From Fluviirhizobium alvei (lineage in GTDB: Bacteria; Pseudomonadota; Alphaproteobacteria; Rhizobiales; Rhizobiaceae), in NCBI RefSeq assembly GCF_030551875.1, contig NZ_JAUOZU010000006.1:553926-617925 (forward strand): a stretch of 64,000 nucleotides of DNA, given 5' to 3'. The notes beneath the pieces are model-generated. The model had not been told where the DNA came from. It ran no database searches and was given only the letters and a program-made list of their open reading frames with translations. Both the position numbers and the translations under genes were made by a program. Positions 48,095-57,299 of the stretch are shown here, piece by piece (positions within the stretch are counted from its first letter, which is position 1; each line of letters starts with the position of its first letter).

Positions 48095-49570
48095 TTACTT
48101 GATGTACCAGCCCCAGGGCTCGTCACTGTCGAAACCGGTGATTTGCTTGGTCTCGAGATAGTTCTCGAACCCCCAGCGACCAAGTTCGCGGCCAATCCCG
48201 GATTGTTTGTAGCCGCCCCAGGGCGCATCGGTGAAGGTCGGCTGCGAGCAGTTGACCCAGACGATGCCGGCCCGGAACGCACGTGCGACCCGCTCCGCCC
48301 TCGCCTTGTCCTTCGACATCACGGCGGCGGCAAGGCCGAACCGGCTGTCATTGGCCATGCGGATCGCATCCGCCTCGTCCTTGAACGGCTTGACGCAGAC
48401 GACCGGCCCGAAGATCTCCTCCTTCCAGACCCAGCTTTCCTCACTCATATCCGTCAGAACGGTGGGTTCGAGGAAATAGCCCGTATTGAGCCCTGCCGGT
48501 CGCTTGCCACCCGAAGCAACGGTCGCCCCTTCGGCCTTGCCGCGTTCGATGGCCGCGAGGATCTTGTCATATTGGCCCTTCGAAACGATCGGTCCCAGCA
48601 GGGTGCCGTCGTCCAGTCCGTTGCCGATCTTGATCTTGGCGGCTTCTTCGCAGAGGCGCGCGAGGATTTTCGGATAGGCGCTTTCCTCGATGAGCACGCG
48701 CGATGTCGCAGAACAGACCTGCCCCTGATTCCAGAAGATGCCGAACATGATCCATTCGACCGCCTGTTCGATATCGGAATCGGCGAAGACGACGAAGGGC
48801 GATTTACCGCCGAGTTCGAGACTGACATTCTTGATGTCCTGGGCACCGGCGATCATGACCTTGCGGCCTGTGGCGACCGATCCCGTAAAGGCGAGCTTGT
48901 CGACCAGCGGATGCTCGGTGAGCGGCTGTCCGGCATCGACGCCGAGGCCCGTCAGGATGTTGAGAACCCCGGCTGGCAGCCCGACTTCCTCGGCGATCAC
49001 GCCGAGTTCCAGCGTGGTGAGCGAAGCGAGTTCCGAGGGCTTCAACACCATGGTGCAGCCTGCGGCAAGCGCGGGCGCAACCTTCCAGGCCACCATCAGA
49101 AGCGGATAGTTCCAGGGCGTGATCGCACCGACGACCCCCAGCGGTTCCTTGACCACCTTGCAGGAGAAACGCGCATCACCGAGCGGGATCACTTCTTGCG
49201 GCTTCTGATCCTGCTCTTCGGCGAGACCGGCGTAGAAATCAAAACAGCCGGCAACGTCATCCATGTCCCAGGCTGCTTCCGGCAAGGGCTTGCCATTGTC
49301 GCGCACTTCCATGCGGGCGAGAAAATCCTTCTTCTCGCGGATCTTCTCAGCCATGCGGCGCAGATAGGACGCACGCTCGGCTCCCGTCATTCTCGGCCAG
49401 GGACCGGCGTCGAAAGCCTTGCGGGCGGCTTTCACAGCCAGATCGACATCGTCTGCCGTTGCGGCCGGGATCTTGTGGAAGACCGCCTCGGTGGCCGGAT
49501 CGATCACATCGAGCATGCCGCCCTTTGCCGGCGCACACCATTTTCCATCGATAAAGAGCTTGTCCTGCAT
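48095..49570 (-). CDS. NAD(P)-dependent aldehyde dehydrogenase (BetB/aminoaldehyde type)
   Basis: A 491-residue class I/II aldehyde dehydrogenase. The catalytic Cys is in WNQGQVCSATS, the general-base Glu in SLELGGKSPFVVF, and the cofactor loop in FTGSVATGRKV; C-terminal ETKQITGFDSDEPWGWYIK is like betaine or aminobutyraldehyde dehydrogenases. It probably oxidises an aminoaldehyde, which fits the neighbouring polyamine-type importer. It is the last gene of the leftward gntR-UGT-ALDH operon (7-bp gap to the UGT gene) and converges on the SGNH gene. Confidence 0.9.
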   Translation of the reverse strand: MQDKLFIDGKWCAPAKGGMLDVIDPATEAVFHKIPAATADDVDLAVKAARKAFDAGPWPRMTGAERASYLRRMAEKIREKKDFLARMEVRDNGKPLPEAAWDMDDVAGCFDFYAGLAEEQDQKPQEVIPLGDARFSCKVVKEPLGVVGAITPWNYPLLMVAWKVAPALAAGCTMVLKPSELASLTTLELGVIAEEVGLPAGVLNILTGLGVDAGQPLTEHPLVDKLAFTGSVATGRKVMIAGAQDIKNVSLELGGKSPFVVFADSDIEQAVEWIMFGIFWNQGQVCSATSRVLIEESAYPKILARLCEEAAKIKIGNGLDDGTLLGPIVSKGQYDKILAAIERGKAEGATVASGGKRPAGLNTGYFLEPTVLTDMSEESWVWKEEIFGPVVCVKPFKDEADAIRMANDSRFGLAAAVMSKDKARAERVARAFRAGIVWVNCSQPTFTDAPWGGYKQSGIGRELGRWGFENYLETKQITGFDSDEPWGWYIK

Positions 49571-49577
49571 GGTTCCC

Positions 49578-50843
49578 TCAGAGCAGATCTAGGATGGCCT
49601 TGGCAGCGACGGTGACACCGGCTGCCTTTTTCATTCTTGCGCTATTGTCTTCGAGCCGCGCCCGCATCTTGGCGTCACCGGCTAGAGACAGGATCGATCG
49701 GGCCAGTTCGTCCTCCTGCCACAGATAGCGGTTGATCTTGCGTCCGACGCCGGTTTCCTCGGCGCGGGTGGCATTGTCATGCCCGTCCCAGCAATAGGGC
49801 ATCACCAAGGAAGGCACGCCGTAATAAAGCGCCTCGCAGAAGGAGTTGTTGCCGCCATGGTGAATGAAGACGCTCGACTGTTCGACAAGCGACGGCTGCG
49901 GAAACCAGCTTTCGAGCAGCACATTATCCGGCACCGAATCATAATCGTCGCGCCAGGGGCCGGCATTGACGATGAAACGGAACGGCAACTGCGCGAAGAC
50001 GGCGATCATGCGCTTGATCATCGGCACATCCATGGCGCCGAGACTGCCGAAACTGGTCAGGACCAGTGGCTTGTCGTTATGGGCGGCGAAGACCGGCATC
50101 GCATAGGGCGCTTCACGCCGCACGCAGCCATCGAGATAAACGAACCGCTTGGGATCCAAGGGCTTGCTTCGATTGAACCGCACGATCTCCGGCGACAGAA
50201 GCAGATTGAGGTAGGGTGATGCTTCCAGAAATTCGTTGGCCGCATAGGGCTTGAGACCGCTTTCGCCGAGGAAGGCGTTCATGCGCTTGTGAACGGCCTG
50301 GATTTCGCGACTGTAGCGATTGGAGAAACGGTCCCAGCTTTCATCCCTTGTGCCGCTGCAGCCTGAAAGATAGGGCGGAACAGTGTCATCCGGAAGTTCG
50401 GTCTCGGCGCAGGAGACCACCCTAACCCATGGCACGCCGGAGCGCGCCACCGCCGGAAACATCACCACATTGTCGATGACGATCGCAGCAGGCCGGATCT
50501 GCGCCAGAAGTCGCCTCAGCGGTTCTTCGGCCCGGATAGCGGTATCGACGATCGCATCCCAGGTCGGCACGATATAGCTGGAGATCTGCTCTTCGGGTGT
50601 CTGCCGAAAGGCATCCTTGTGGCGGTTGATGAAATCGGTCCAGGCCACCTCGCCCTGATTGTCCGAGGTCGTGAGGCTATATTCGCTGAAGCCATATTCG
50701 GAAAAGACGCCCCGGAAATTCTCATGACAGATGAAAACGGGACGCGCGCCCATCCGCCGCAGTTCCTGGGCAATCCCGATACAGTTGAGCGCCGCACCAA
50801 AACTGGCTTCGGGAAAAAGGGCAATGATTTTGGGCTGGCTCAT
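49578..50843 (-). CDS. UGT-type (GT1) glycosyltransferase, copy 1
   Basis: A 421-residue GT-B glycosyltransferase of the MGT/UGT group. The N-terminal half opens with PKIIALFPEASFGAALNCIGIAQELRRMG (acceptor domain). The C-terminal donor-binding domain has SFGSLGAMDV and the PSPG-like stretch ESWFPQPSLVEQSSVFIHHGGNNSFCEALYYGVPSLVMPYCWDGHDNATRAEETG. It is clearly paralogous along its whole length to the product of 56007-57296. GT1 enzymes move a sugar from an NDP-sugar to small hydrophobic or amine acceptors. It is coupled to a GntR regulator (9-bp gap) and an ALDH, so its acceptor may be a metabolite of the cluster. Confidence 0.87.
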   Translation of the reverse strand: MSQPKIIALFPEASFGAALNCIGIAQELRRMGARPVFICHENFRGVFSEYGFSEYSLTTSDNQGEVAWTDFINRHKDAFRQTPEEQISSYIVPTWDAIVDTAIRAEEPLRRLLAQIRPAAIVIDNVVMFPAVARSGVPWVRVVSCAETELPDDTVPPYLSGCSGTRDESWDRFSNRYSREIQAVHKRMNAFLGESGLKPYAANEFLEASPYLNLLLSPEIVRFNRSKPLDPKRFVYLDGCVRREAPYAMPVFAAHNDKPLVLTSFGSLGAMDVPMIKRMIAVFAQLPFRFIVNAGPWRDDYDSVPDNVLLESWFPQPSLVEQSSVFIHHGGNNSFCEALYYGVPSLVMPYCWDGHDNATRAEETGVGRKINRYLWQEDELARSILSLAGDAKMRARLEDNSARMKKAAGVTVAAKAILDLL

Positions 50844-50852
50844 GGGGACGGA

Positions 50853-51782
50853 TTAACCTGCAATGCGGAAGGCGATCGGCACACCACGCCCGGCAAGGCG
50901 CGGCCGCTCGAAATGCGAAAGCTGGATATGCACTCTCAGGAGATCAGCGGCAAGATCGAACTGCTCCCGTTCGATCTGCTCAAGAATCTGCAGATGTTCG
51001 AGATTGGACTGCATCAACCGGAAAAGATTGACATGCATCTGCGGCTGCGAGGTCTTGCGCCGCCTGTGATGCGTGATCAGCGCCTCCGACATGAAGGGAT
51101 TGCCCGATCCCTTGGCAATCAGCATGTGAAAATCGAAATCCGTTCGCTCGAACAGCTTGTGATCGAACTGGCTTTCGCTCTGGGCCCTGAGAAATTCCAT
51201 CGACTGGCGGAGCGACATCATGGCAGCCGCATCGCGACGAAAGCCCGGCATCGTCAGCGCAAGCGGTTCGCAGGCCAGGCGGAATTCATAGCTCTTGGCC
51301 ACCGCATCGCCCGAGATCGCAAATTGCTTGATCAGCCATTGCTGGCCCGGCGCCCGTTCGGCCAGATTCTCCTCAGCCAGTCTCATCAGCGCGTTTTGTA
51401 CAGCATTTCTGGAGGCATTGTAGCGCCGTTGCAGCGAGGCCACCGTCTGGGAATCGCCGATCCGCCCGGCACCGACATCACGCAGAATGGCGCTGTAGAT
51501 CTCGTTTTCCTCGGCCGGGATCGTTTCTTCAGCGAGGCCCGAAAAGGATGCCGGATCGATCGCCAGCTGGTATCCGCCTTCCGGTTCCGGCCGCACGATT
51601 CCCTTGTCCGCGAGAATGGAAAGCGCCTTCCGGATCGGCGTTCTTGAAACATTACAATGAGATGCCAGGGCTTGCTCGGTCAGCCGCCCCCCTTGCGGCA
51701 GACCGCGTTCGATTATGTAATCGAGTATTTTTTGCGCCAGTTCGACATGCCGATGGCGGACTTTGCCGCTGTTTTCTTCCAT
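50853..51782 (-). CDS. GntR-family transcriptional regulator
   Basis: About 309 residues. A winged-helix domain (LAQKILDYIIERGLPQGGRLTEQALASHCNVSRTPIRKALSILADKGIVR) precedes a long helical FCD-like ligand domain with metal-binding His candidates (DFDFHMLIAKGSGNPFMSEALITHHRRR). Start chosen at MEENSGKVRHRH, with ggaaag upstream; the in-frame extension beyond it is non-coding promoter region. It is the first gene of the leftward operon and divergent from the ABC importer operon, the classical position for a local repressor. Its ligand is presumably the imported substrate or a product of it. Confidence 0.9.
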   Translation of the reverse strand: MEENSGKVRHRHVELAQKILDYIIERGLPQGGRLTEQALASHCNVSRTPIRKALSILADKGIVRPEPEGGYQLAIDPASFSGLAEETIPAEENEIYSAILRDVGAGRIGDSQTVASLQRRYNASRNAVQNALMRLAEENLAERAPGQQWLIKQFAISGDAVAKSYEFRLACEPLALTMPGFRRDAAAMMSLRQSMEFLRAQSESQFDHKLFERTDFDFHMLIAKGSGNPFMSEALITHHRRRKTSQPQMHVNLFRLMQSNLEHLQILEQIEREQFDLAADLLRVHIQLSHFERPRLAGRGVPIAFRIAG

Positions 51783-51866
51783 GAAGCGTGGCTTTCCACT
51801 CGTCCAAGACCGATGCTCATGCTGCCTTTTCCAGGCGCGTTCCGCAAGTGCCGTCGATAAAATTCT

Positions 51867-51912
51867 GAATCCGATCGATTCATGGTTGACGTATTTTTTT
51901 TTCAAATAATAC
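51867..51912. promoter_or_regulatory. Divergent promoter region with candidate GntR operator
   Basis: The 316-bp gap 51783-52098 separates the regulator from the importer operon. It holds a gapped palindrome GAATC-N5-GATTC (51867-51881) followed by TTGACG (51886-51891) and TAATAC/AATACT (from 51907), a plausible -35/-10 pair spaced 15-16 bp for rightward transcription. An inverted repeat GTATT-N12-AATAC spans 51891-51912. Downstream, three GATCGA direct repeats occur near 51925-51970. The binding protein is inferred from position only. Confidence 0.45.
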
Positions 51913-52098
51913 TAACAGGGAAAGCGACCGAGAAGATCGAGCCGATTGGATCGAGAACGACGAGATCGAAAACGACCAGGCGCTTGGGAACCGCAATTGC
52001 TGGCAAGCGGTCCGACCACCTCCGGGGTGATCGCCGTTTGCCCTTGTCCGTTTTGCGCCGGCCAGGATGGTGGCGCCAACCATGGGAGACTTATCGCG

Positions 52099-53154
52099 AT
52101 GTCCGCATTCGCACGATTTAACCGCATCGTTGCCGCCACGATCTCCGGCCTTGCCCTTTCGGCCGGTGCCGCCTTCTCCGCCGATCTCGTCATTTCGAAT
52201 TGGGACGGCTATATGGCCAAGGATATCGCCGAGACTTTCAAGGCCGAAACGGGCATTGAAATCGAGGTCGTCAACCATGCGACCAACGAAGAGGTGATGG
52301 GCAAGATCATGGCCGGCGGCGGCAAGGGCTATGACGTCGTCTTCGTCTCGTCGCCGTTCGCCGAAATCCTCAATGGCCAGGGTATGGTCGAGCCGCTTGA
52401 TCATGCTGCGATCCCCAACCTTGCCAATCTCTATCCGGAAGCAGCCGAACTGGCTTACGATCCGGGCAATGTCTATTCGGTTCCCTATACCTGGGGCACG
52501 ACCGGCCTTTGCTATCGTTCCGATCTCGTCAAGACCCCGGTCGACAGCTGGATGAACCTGCTTGCGCCCGATGCGGCACTCAAGGGCAAGGTAACGATGC
52601 TCGCCACCGACCGCTGGCTGATGGCAGCAGGCCTGCTCGCCAAGGGCTATTCGGTCAACGAAAAGGATCCGGCGAAGATCGATGAAGCCAAGAACCTACT
52701 GATCGAAGCGAAGAAATCCTTGCTCGCCTACGATGACACGACCTTCTATTCGAAGCTCGTCTCCGGCGAAGCCTCCCTCGTCCACGCCTGGGACGGCTGG
52801 TGCAATTACGGCATCACCGAAAACAAGGACATCAAGTTCACCGTTCCGAAGGAAGGTTCCGACCTCTGGGTCGATACGATCGTGGTGATGAAGGCTTCCG
52901 AAAAGAAGGAAGCGGCGATGAAGTTCATCAACTACATACTCGATGCCAAGAACCATGCCTGGGCGGCCACCAACATTCTCTACAAGGTTCCGAACAAGCC
53001 GGCGATGGAAAGCCTCGATCCCGCACTCGCCGACCAGTATCCCAACATGGCCATGGCACCGGCGGATCTGGTGAAATACGAACTGCTGCGTGACCTCGGT
53101 TCTTCGATGAAAGACTATTCGCGCGCTGTCAGCGAAATCAAGGCTGCCAACTGA
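52099..53154 (+). CDS. Polyamine-type ABC transporter substrate-binding protein (PotD/PotF-like)
   Basis: A 351-residue periplasmic binding protein. The start at MSAFARF follows gggaga; the signal peptide ends near AAFSA (residue 28). The mature sequence ADLVISNWDGYMAKDIAETFKAETGIEIEVV is the PotD/PotF pattern, with the NW-x-x-Y motif that in PotD/PotF contacts the polyamine amino groups, and the later HAWDGW contains candidate amine-binding aromatic and acidic residues. Putrescine or spermidine-like ligands are the best inference; opine-type or amino-sugar amines cannot be excluded. First gene of a long rightward operon. Confidence 0.88.
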   Translation: MSAFARFNRIVAATISGLALSAGAAFSADLVISNWDGYMAKDIAETFKAETGIEIEVVNHATNEEVMGKIMAGGGKGYDVVFVSSPFAEILNGQGMVEPLDHAAIPNLANLYPEAAELAYDPGNVYSVPYTWGTTGLCYRSDLVKTPVDSWMNLLAPDAALKGKVTMLATDRWLMAAGLLAKGYSVNEKDPAKIDEAKNLLIEAKKSLLAYDDTTFYSKLVSGEASLVHAWDGWCNYGITENKDIKFTVPKEGSDLWVDTIVVMKASEKKEAAMKFINYILDAKNHAWAATNILYKVPNKPAMESLDPALADQYPNMAMAPADLVKYELLRDLGSSMKDYSRAVSEIKAAN

Positions 53155-53205
53155 TCTGCCTCTTCCGGAGCCGTCAAGTCGGTTCCGGATCACCAACTGA
53201 CAATG

Positions 53206-53233
53206 GCGATGCGGAAACGGTTTTCCGCATCGC
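53206..53233 (+). other. Intercistronic hairpin after the binding-protein gene
   Basis: A perfect 12-bp stem (gcgatgcggaaa / tttccgcatcgc) with a 4-nt loop CGGT lies in the 141-bp gap between the binding-protein and permease genes. It lacks a U-run. Such hairpins commonly protect the upstream mRNA 3' end and allow excess binding protein over the membrane components. Confidence 0.65.
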
Positions 53234-53295
53234 TTTCGCCAAGAAACCGCATTCATTCCAGCGGTTCGATGACTGCCTGACCCAGCGGAACCCCG

Positions 53296-54165
53296 ATGTC
53301 CTTTAACGCCGCCCGTCCCAATCTCATCGCCGCACCGGCGATCCTATGGCTGGTCCTGTTCATGGTCATTCCATGTGCACTGGTGCTGGTTTATGCCTTT
53401 TTCGAACGCGGCATGTGGGGCGGGATCGAATTTGTCTTCACGCTCGAGAATTTCAAACGGGTCGCAGATCCGCTTTACGCCAAGATCTTCCTGACCTCTG
53501 CCCGGATTGCGCTGACGGCGACGCTGATTGCCATTCTGATCGCCTATCCGGCCGCTTATGCCATCTCGCGAGCCCCGCGCCGTTCGCAGCCGATCCTGCT
53601 TTTCTTTGCCGTTCTGCCCTTCTGGAGCAACTACCTGATCCGCACCTATGCCTGGATCGTTCTCCTGAACCGCGAAGGCCTGGTGAACAATGTTCTGTCC
53701 ACGCTCGGCTACACCGGCGAACCGCTCAGCATGCTCTATACAGAGGGGGCAGTCATCACCGGCCTCGTCTACAACTATCTGCCGTTTGTGATCCTCGCGA
53801 TCTATTCGACGCTCAGCCGCCTCAATCCCGAACTCATGGAAGCCTCGCGTGACCTTGGTGCCGGACCGATCCGCACCTTCTTCCGCGTGACCCTGCCCTT
53901 GACCATGCCGGGCGTTGCCGCCGGGGGAGTCTTCGTCTTCGTGCTGTCGATCGGCAATTTCGTCACTCCGGCGCTTCTGGGTGGCGGTCGTTTCCAGATG
54001 ATCGGCAACCTCGTTTACGACCAGTTCCTCACCGCCAACGACTGGCCGTTCGGTGCCGCGCTCGGCATGGTGCTGATCGCGGTCATGGTCATCCTTCTGC
54101 TTCTGCAGGCACGCGCCACATCGCATGCGTCGGGCGAACGCGCGGGAGTGCAGGCCGATGCATAA
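53296..54165 (+). CDS. ABC transporter permease (PotB-like)
   Basis: A 289-residue inner-membrane permease with six predicted helices. The first helix is APAILWLVLFMVIPCALVLVYAF; the EAA loop LMEASRDLGAGPIRTFFRVTLPLTMPGV docks the ATPase. It belongs to the binding-protein-dependent transport family of the PotB/PotH group. It overlaps the second permease gene by 8 bp, a typical operon arrangement, so the two form the heterodimeric channel. Confidence 0.93.
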   Translation: MSFNAARPNLIAAPAILWLVLFMVIPCALVLVYAFFERGMWGGIEFVFTLENFKRVADPLYAKIFLTSARIALTATLIAILIAYPAAYAISRAPRRSQPILLFFAVLPFWSNYLIRTYAWIVLLNREGLVNNVLSTLGYTGEPLSMLYTEGAVITGLVYNYLPFVILAIYSTLSRLNPELMEASRDLGAGPIRTFFRVTLPLTMPGVAAGGVFVFVLSIGNFVTPALLGGGRFQMIGNLVYDQFLTANDWPFGAALGMVLIAVMVILLLLQARATSHASGERAGVQADA

Positions 54166-54946
54166 GACCCGCGAAAAACTCTATGGCCGTCTGACGCTTG
54201 TTCTGGTGTTCGGCTTTCTCTATCTGCCGATCGCGGTGCTGGTCGGGCTCTCTTTCAACGATAGCGGCCTGCCGACCAGCTGGTCAGGCTTTTCGACAAA
54301 ATGGTATAGCGCGCTTTTCGCCAACAAGGACATCCTGCAAGCCGCCGGCAACACGCTCGTCGTGGCAGTCTTCGCGACACTGATTTCCACCGCTCTCGGC
54401 ACCATGCTGGCGCTCGGGATGGAAAGCCGCCGGCGCAAGTCCAATGCGCTCGAGGCGCTGGCTTTTGCTCCGATGGTCATTCCCGATATCGTACTGGCCG
54501 TAGCGCTTCTCTCCTTCCTGTCGCGCCTCAACGTCACGATGGGCCTGCATACGATCATCGTCAGCCACGTGATTTTCGACCTCGCCTTCGTCTCCTCGGT
54601 GGTGCGGGCGCGTCTTAAGAATTTCGATTATTCGATCGTCGAAGCCTCGCGTGATCTCGGCGCGTCCGGCTGGACAACCTTCTGGCGGGTCACCTTTCCC
54701 GTGATCCTGCCCGCGATCGTTGCCGGCGCGCTGCTCGCCTTCACGCTCTCGGTCGACGAATTCATCATCGCCTTCTTCACGGCCGGTGCCGGCCGTTCCT
54801 CGATCACGCTGCCGATGCAGATCTATTCGATGATCCGCTTCGGCATCACTCCGGAAATCAATGCGCTTGCCACGCTGGTGATGGGGGTGAGCGCTACCGC
54901 TCTCCTGATCTCGCAGTGGGTCAACCGGGAACAGCTTGCCCCATGA
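54158..54946 (+). CDS. ABC transporter permease (PotC-like)
   Basis: A 262-residue permease of the PotC/PotI group. The EAA loop reads IVEASRDLGASGWTTFWRVTFPVILPAI, and first-helix sequence LTLVLVFGFLYLPIAVLVGLSF precedes NDSGLPTSWSGFSTKWY, typical of polyamine permeases. Start at MHKTREKL overlaps the preceding gene by 8 bp; the stop overlaps the ATPase ATG (ATGA). Partner of the PotB-like permease. Confidence 0.93.
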   Translation: MHKTREKLYGRLTLVLVFGFLYLPIAVLVGLSFNDSGLPTSWSGFSTKWYSALFANKDILQAAGNTLVVAVFATLISTALGTMLALGMESRRRKSNALEALAFAPMVIPDIVLAVALLSFLSRLNVTMGLHTIIVSHVIFDLAFVSSVVRARLKNFDYSIVEASRDLGASGWTTFWRVTFPVILPAIVAGALLAFTLSVDEFIIAFFTAGAGRSSITLPMQIYSMIRFGITPEINALATLVMGVSATALLISQWVNREQLAP

Positions 54947-55992
54947 CGGAAAACACCAAGAAACCGCTTCTCAGGATCGAGAAGATCGTCAAGACGTTCG
55001 GCCCCGTGCGGGCGGTCGATGACGTGTCGATCGACATTATGGAAAACGAGTTCTTCGCCCTTCTCGGGCCGTCCGGCTGCGGCAAGACCACGCTTCTGCG
55101 CATGCTGGCGGGCTTTGAAGTGCCGACCTCCGGTGCGATCCTGCTTTCAGGCAGCGATATCACCCGGCTGCCGCCGGAAAAGCGGCCGCTGAACCTGATG
55201 TTCCAGTCCTATGCGCTTTTCCCGCACATGACGGTGCGCCAGAACCTCAATTACGGTCTGGAAATGGAAGGGCTCGACAAATCGGAAATCCGTCGTCGTG
55301 TCGATGAGACGCTCGCCGCAACCGATCTGACGACATTTGCCGAGCGCAAGCCGGACCAGCTTTCCGGTGGCCAGAAACAGCGCGTGGCTCTGGCCCGTGC
55401 TCTCGTGAAACGGCCAAAGCTACTGCTGCTAGATGAACCGCTCGGCGCGCTTGACAAGAAGCTGCGCGAGAAGATGCAGCTCGAGCTCAAGCGCCTGCAG
55501 CATGAGGCCGGCATCACTTTCGTGATCGTCACACACGACCAGGAGGAAGCTCTCGTGATGGCCGATCGCATGGCGATCCTGCGTGATGGCAAGCTGCTGC
55601 AGGTCGGCAGTCCCGAAGAAATCTACGAACGGCCGAATGACCGTTTCGTCGCCAATTTCATCGGCATCATGAACTTCATCGAGGGAACGATCGAAGCTGG
55701 CGGCCACTTTGTCGCCGATGGCTATCGTCTGGCAATCGGTGCCACGAGAGCGCCCGGCGCAGCAGTGCTCGCCATCCGCCCCGAGAATATCAGCCTGTCG
55801 CCGGATGGTGACGGCCTCAAGGGCACGATTGCGGATATCGCCTATCACGGGCTTGATCGCGTTCTGCATGTGCGCAGCCCGGCATCGGCCCAGCCGATCC
55901 TCGTGCGCGTTCCTGCCGGTGACGGGCACAAGTTCCAGGCCGGACAAACCGTCTCGCTGATTTTCAATCCAGACAAATGCAGACTCTTCTGA
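54943..55992 (+). CDS. ABC transporter ATP-binding protein (PotA-like)
   Basis: A 349-residue ATPase. Walker A is GPSGCGKTTLLRM, the Q-loop MFQSYALFPHMTV, the signature LSGGQKQRVALARAL, Walker B LLLLDEPLGALDKKLR, and the switch VIVTHDQEEA. A C-terminal TOBE domain (about 270-349) marks the PotA/CysA group of importers. The start overlaps the permease stop by 4 bp. It energises the importer formed by the three preceding genes and lies 14 bp ahead of the second UGT gene. Confidence 0.95.
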   Translation: MTENTKKPLLRIEKIVKTFGPVRAVDDVSIDIMENEFFALLGPSGCGKTTLLRMLAGFEVPTSGAILLSGSDITRLPPEKRPLNLMFQSYALFPHMTVRQNLNYGLEMEGLDKSEIRRRVDETLAATDLTTFAERKPDQLSGGQKQRVALARALVKRPKLLLLDEPLGALDKKLREKMQLELKRLQHEAGITFVIVTHDQEEALVMADRMAILRDGKLLQVGSPEEIYERPNDRFVANFIGIMNFIEGTIEAGGHFVADGYRLAIGATRAPGAAVLAIRPENISLSPDGDGLKGTIADIAYHGLDRVLHVRSPASAQPILVRVPAGDGHKFQAGQTVSLIFNPDKCRLF

Positions 55993-56006
55993 CGGAGGAC
56001 TAGACC

Positions 56007-57296
56007 ATGGCAACCATCGCATTTTTCCCGGAGGCCGCCTTCGGGCCGGCCCTCAACTCTGTCGGCATCGCCCAGGCTGTCGAAGCGCTCGGCCACAAGG
56101 CAGTCTTCCTGTCCGATCCCGGTTTCGTGTCGGTCTATCAGGGCTATGGATTTGAAGCCCATCCGGTCAATCTGTCCGAGCCGATGCCGCCCGAACAGAT
56201 GGCAAAGTTCTGGGAAGATTTCATCAACGGCCATATCCCGAACTTCCGCAAGAGCCCTTACGACCAGATCGACAATTATGTGAAGGATTGCTGGACGGCG
56301 ATCGTCGACAGCGCCAAATGGGCCGAAAAGGACCTGCCGGGCGTGCTGGCCAAAATCAATCCCGACATGATCTGCGTCGACAATGTCATCCTGTTTCCGG
56401 CGATCAAGCATTTCGGCAAGCCCTGGGTGCGCATCATTTCCTGCTCGGAAAACGAAATCGAGGATCCCAAGATCCCGCCGCATCTCTCCGGTTGCCGCCA
56501 GGACGATTACGAAGGCCACAAGGCCTATCGCGATCACTTCAACGAGGTGATCAAGCCGATCCATGACGATTACAACGCCTTCCTTGCCTCGACCGGCGAA
56601 GCGGCCTATCCGATCGGCCAGTTCTTCGAAGCCTCGCCATTCATGAACCTGCTGCTTTATCCGGAGCCGGCGAAGTTCGATCGCGAACATCCGCTCGATC
56701 CCAACCAGTTCCAGTATCTCGAAGGCTGCGTCCGCAAGGAAAAGCCCTACGAGGTGCCGACCTTTGCCGCCAACAACGACAAGCCGCTGATCTATATCTC
56801 GTTCGGCTCGCTCGGTGCCGGCGATACCGATCTTCTGAAGCGCCTGATCGAAACGATCGGCAAACTGCCCTATCGCGCGCTCGTCAATGTCGGCGACTAT
56901 AAGGACCAGTACGAAAATGTTCCGGGCAATGTGGTAATCGAAAGCTGGTTCCCGCAGCCGTCGGTCATTCCGCAGGTCGATGCCGTCATCCATCACGGCG
57001 GCAACAACTCGTTCACAGAATGCCTCTATTTCGGCAAGCCCGCCATCATCATGCCCTATGTCTGGGACGGTCACGACAATGCGACCCGCGTCGACGAGAC
57101 CGGTCATGGCTTCAAGATGCCGCGCTACGATTGGACCGATGAAGAACTGGCCGCCAAGCTCGACCATATGATCAACGACCCGAAGATGAAGGCGAAACTT
57201 GCCGCCACTTCGGCGCACATGCAGGCGCAGAACGGCCCGGAGAAGGCGGCGAAGATCCTGGACGAGTTGGTCAAGACGGGGGCTTACCGGGCCTGA
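56007..57296 (+). CDS. UGT-type (GT1) glycosyltransferase, copy 2
   Basis: A 429-residue GT-B glycosyltransferase, with acggagga just upstream of the ATG. It opens ATIAFFPEAAFGPALNSVGIAQAVEALG and carries SFGSLGAGDT and the donor-binding stretch ESWFPQPSVIPQVDAVIHHGGNNSFTECLYFGKPAIIMPYVWDGHDNATRVDETG. It is paralogous end to end with the product of 49578-50843 on the other side of the importer. Transcribed with the ABC importer (14-bp gap after the ATPase gene). The acceptor is unknown; an amine or amino-alcohol brought in by the importer is an inference. Confidence 0.87.
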   Translation: MATIAFFPEAAFGPALNSVGIAQAVEALGHKAVFLSDPGFVSVYQGYGFEAHPVNLSEPMPPEQMAKFWEDFINGHIPNFRKSPYDQIDNYVKDCWTAIVDSAKWAEKDLPGVLAKINPDMICVDNVILFPAIKHFGKPWVRIISCSENEIEDPKIPPHLSGCRQDDYEGHKAYRDHFNEVIKPIHDDYNAFLASTGEAAYPIGQFFEASPFMNLLLYPEPAKFDREHPLDPNQFQYLEGCVRKEKPYEVPTFAANNDKPLIYISFGSLGAGDTDLLKRLIETIGKLPYRALVNVGDYKDQYENVPGNVVIESWFPQPSVIPQVDAVIHHGGNNSFTECLYFGKPAIIMPYVWDGHDNATRVDETGHGFKMPRYDWTDEELAAKLDHMINDPKMKAKLAATSAHMQAQNGPEKAAKILDELVKTGAYRA

Positions 57297-57299
57297 CCA

